From Cryomorpha sp963836915 (GTDB lineage Bacteria; Bacteroidota; Bacteroidia; Flavobacteriales_D; Cryomorphaceae), in the NCBI GenBank assembly GCA_963836915.1, contig CAWILH010000002.1:3348001-3412000 (forward strand): a stretch of DNA of 64,000 nucleotides, written 5' to 3'. The notes under the pieces are model-generated. The model was given only the letters and a program-made list of their open reading frames with translations. It ran no database searches and was not told the DNA's origin. Of the stretch, positions 63,244 through 64,000 are shown piece by piece. A program made the translations under genes and the position numbers. Every line of letters starts with the position of its first letter. Within the stretch, counting starts at the first letter, position 1.

Positions 63244-64000
63244 ATGAAAAAAAGTCTTAAGATATTTTTTCTGGTAGTGGTGATCGGGAGTTTTATGAGT
63301 TCTAATCTAAAAGCTCAAGATCAGCAATTTACCCAGTTTTATGCAAGCCCCATATTGCTAAATCCGGCTATGGCGGGTACGAGCGTACAGAGTAGGGTGG
63401 CCATGAGCTACCGCAACCAATGGGCAGCCCTGCCTAAAGCTTTTGTGTCTTATAATGTGAGCTATGACCAATTCATCTCTCAGGTAAAGAGCGGTATAGG
63501 GGTTACAGTGCGGCATGATAGGGCTGGTACTGGAGGGCTAAGTTATACGGCTGCATCACTTCAATATGCTTACGAAATCAACATCACCCGAAAGATAAGC
63601 ATCAGGCCTGCGCTCAGCGTGGGTTTTGGATCTACGTATCTAGATGTAGACCGACTTACTTTTAGCGACCAGTTAGCGCGGGAGGATGATGGTGCATCGA
63701 CCCTTGACCCCGATAGAGCGCGATTCGTTCAAAAGCCCGTAAACTACCCGGATTTTGGAGCAGGTGTGGTGCTCTATTCAGAGAAATTCTGGGTTGGTGG
63801 AGCGGTAAAACACATCAATGAGCCAGTACAATCTGTAACGGGTGGAGAAACTACCCTACCAAAAAAGGTCAACGTGCATGGTGGGTTGCGCCTAAAGCTC
63901 AATGATCTGAGTGCCTTTAGTGGTCGCCAGTACATCGTGCCTGCATTTAATTATCAATCTCAAGGTAGCTTTGATCAATTGGATCTTGGTTTCTATTACG
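63244..64000 (+). CDS. PorP/SprF family T9SS membrane protein, truncated by the window edge
   Basis: The first 252 codons of a PorP/SprF-type barrel; the frame is open at the window end. It starts MKKSLKIFFLVVVIGSFMSS with cleavage near KAQDQ. The mature N-terminus QDQQFTQFYASPILLNPAMA and YRNQWAALPKAFVSYNVSYD is the family signature. Such proteins pair with type B-CTD surface adhesins in Bacteroidota and help their attachment. Here the partner is the PKD adhesin two genes upstream. Confidence 0.9.
   Translation, partial: MKKSLKIFFLVVVIGSFMSSNLKAQDQQFTQFYASPILLNPAMAGTSVQSRVAMSYRNQWAALPKAFVSYNVSYDQFISQVKSGIGVTVRHDRAGTGGLSYTAASLQYAYEINITRKISIRPALSVGFGSTYLDVDRLTFSDQLAREDDGASTLDPDRARFVQKPVNYPDFGAGVVLYSEKFWVGGAVKHINEPVQSVTGGETTLPKKVNVHGGLRLKLNDLSAFSGRQYIVPAFNYQSQGSFDQLDLGFYY

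Overview
The window looks like a chromosome segment of a Bacteroidota (Flavobacteriia/Cytophagia-like) bacterium. The evidence is type IX secretion (T9SS) components and cargo (PorV-like and PorP/SprF proteins, type A-like and type B sorting C-termini, PKD-repeat adhesin), TonB-dependent receptors with an N-terminal carboxypeptidase-regulatory domain, bacterial GH3, DUF3127, DUF2911 and DUF2797 proteins, and promoters carrying the phylum's -7 box (TAnnTTTG) instead of a sigma70 -10 box. I cannot name a genus.

Layout. 1-9.5 kb: a three-gene surface module (TonB-dependent receptor, 1452-aa secreted protein, PorV-like barrel). 9.5-15.5 kb: greA, a HIT protein, ruvC, a flippase/glycosyltransferase/ABC-permease run, and a flavin reductase with DUF3127. 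15.64 kb: tRNA-Leu(UAG). 15.8-22.2 kb: an accessory island bracketed by two same-orientation IS1595-like elements, both damaged. It carries VOC, azoreductase, two SnoaL-like proteins, an alpha/beta hydrolase and a Crp/Fnr regulator. Three of these genes share a nearly identical promoter/operator block, and four carry a single-base insertion. 22.7-26.9 kb: tig-clpP-clpX and a DUF2911 protein. 26.9-37.4 kb (minus strand): Na+/solute symporter with a 41-aa coupled membrane peptide and a PIG-L deacetylase; thyA-folA; nucleoside transporter with a bifunctional nuclease; etfBA. 37.5-42.4 kb: pdhB, a DJ-1-like lipoprotein, and a membrane pyrophosphatase fused to a YceI domain. 42.5-51.3 kb: two deoxynucleoside kinases, GH3 with a propeller-like protein, DUF2797, sppA, folK and a TPR lipoprotein. 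51.3-56.5 kb: an AddA-like helicase-nuclease and a MbnP/MbnH copper pair. 56.6 kb to the end: a T9SS operon of a giant PKD adhesin, a PorE-like protein and PorP/SprF, the last cut by the window edge.

How the parts connect. Envelope and secretion functions dominate both ends; nucleotide metabolism (thyA, folA, folK, nucleoside transporter, two dNKs) recurs through the middle. Seven genes have a reading frame interrupted by one base: four in the island, plus the ABC permease, hppA and the PKD adhesin. The last two look like genes the cell should keep, so some breaks may be sequencing errors, but the density in the island (four in about 3 kb) suggests real decay there.

The most interesting items are the three-copy operator in the island, the pyrophosphatase-YceI fusion, the 41-aa peptide coupled to the symporter, the MbnP/MbnH pair without methanobactin genes, and a slippery-heptamer-like site exactly at the ABC permease frame break. 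All family calls come from reading the protein sequences; no database search was run.
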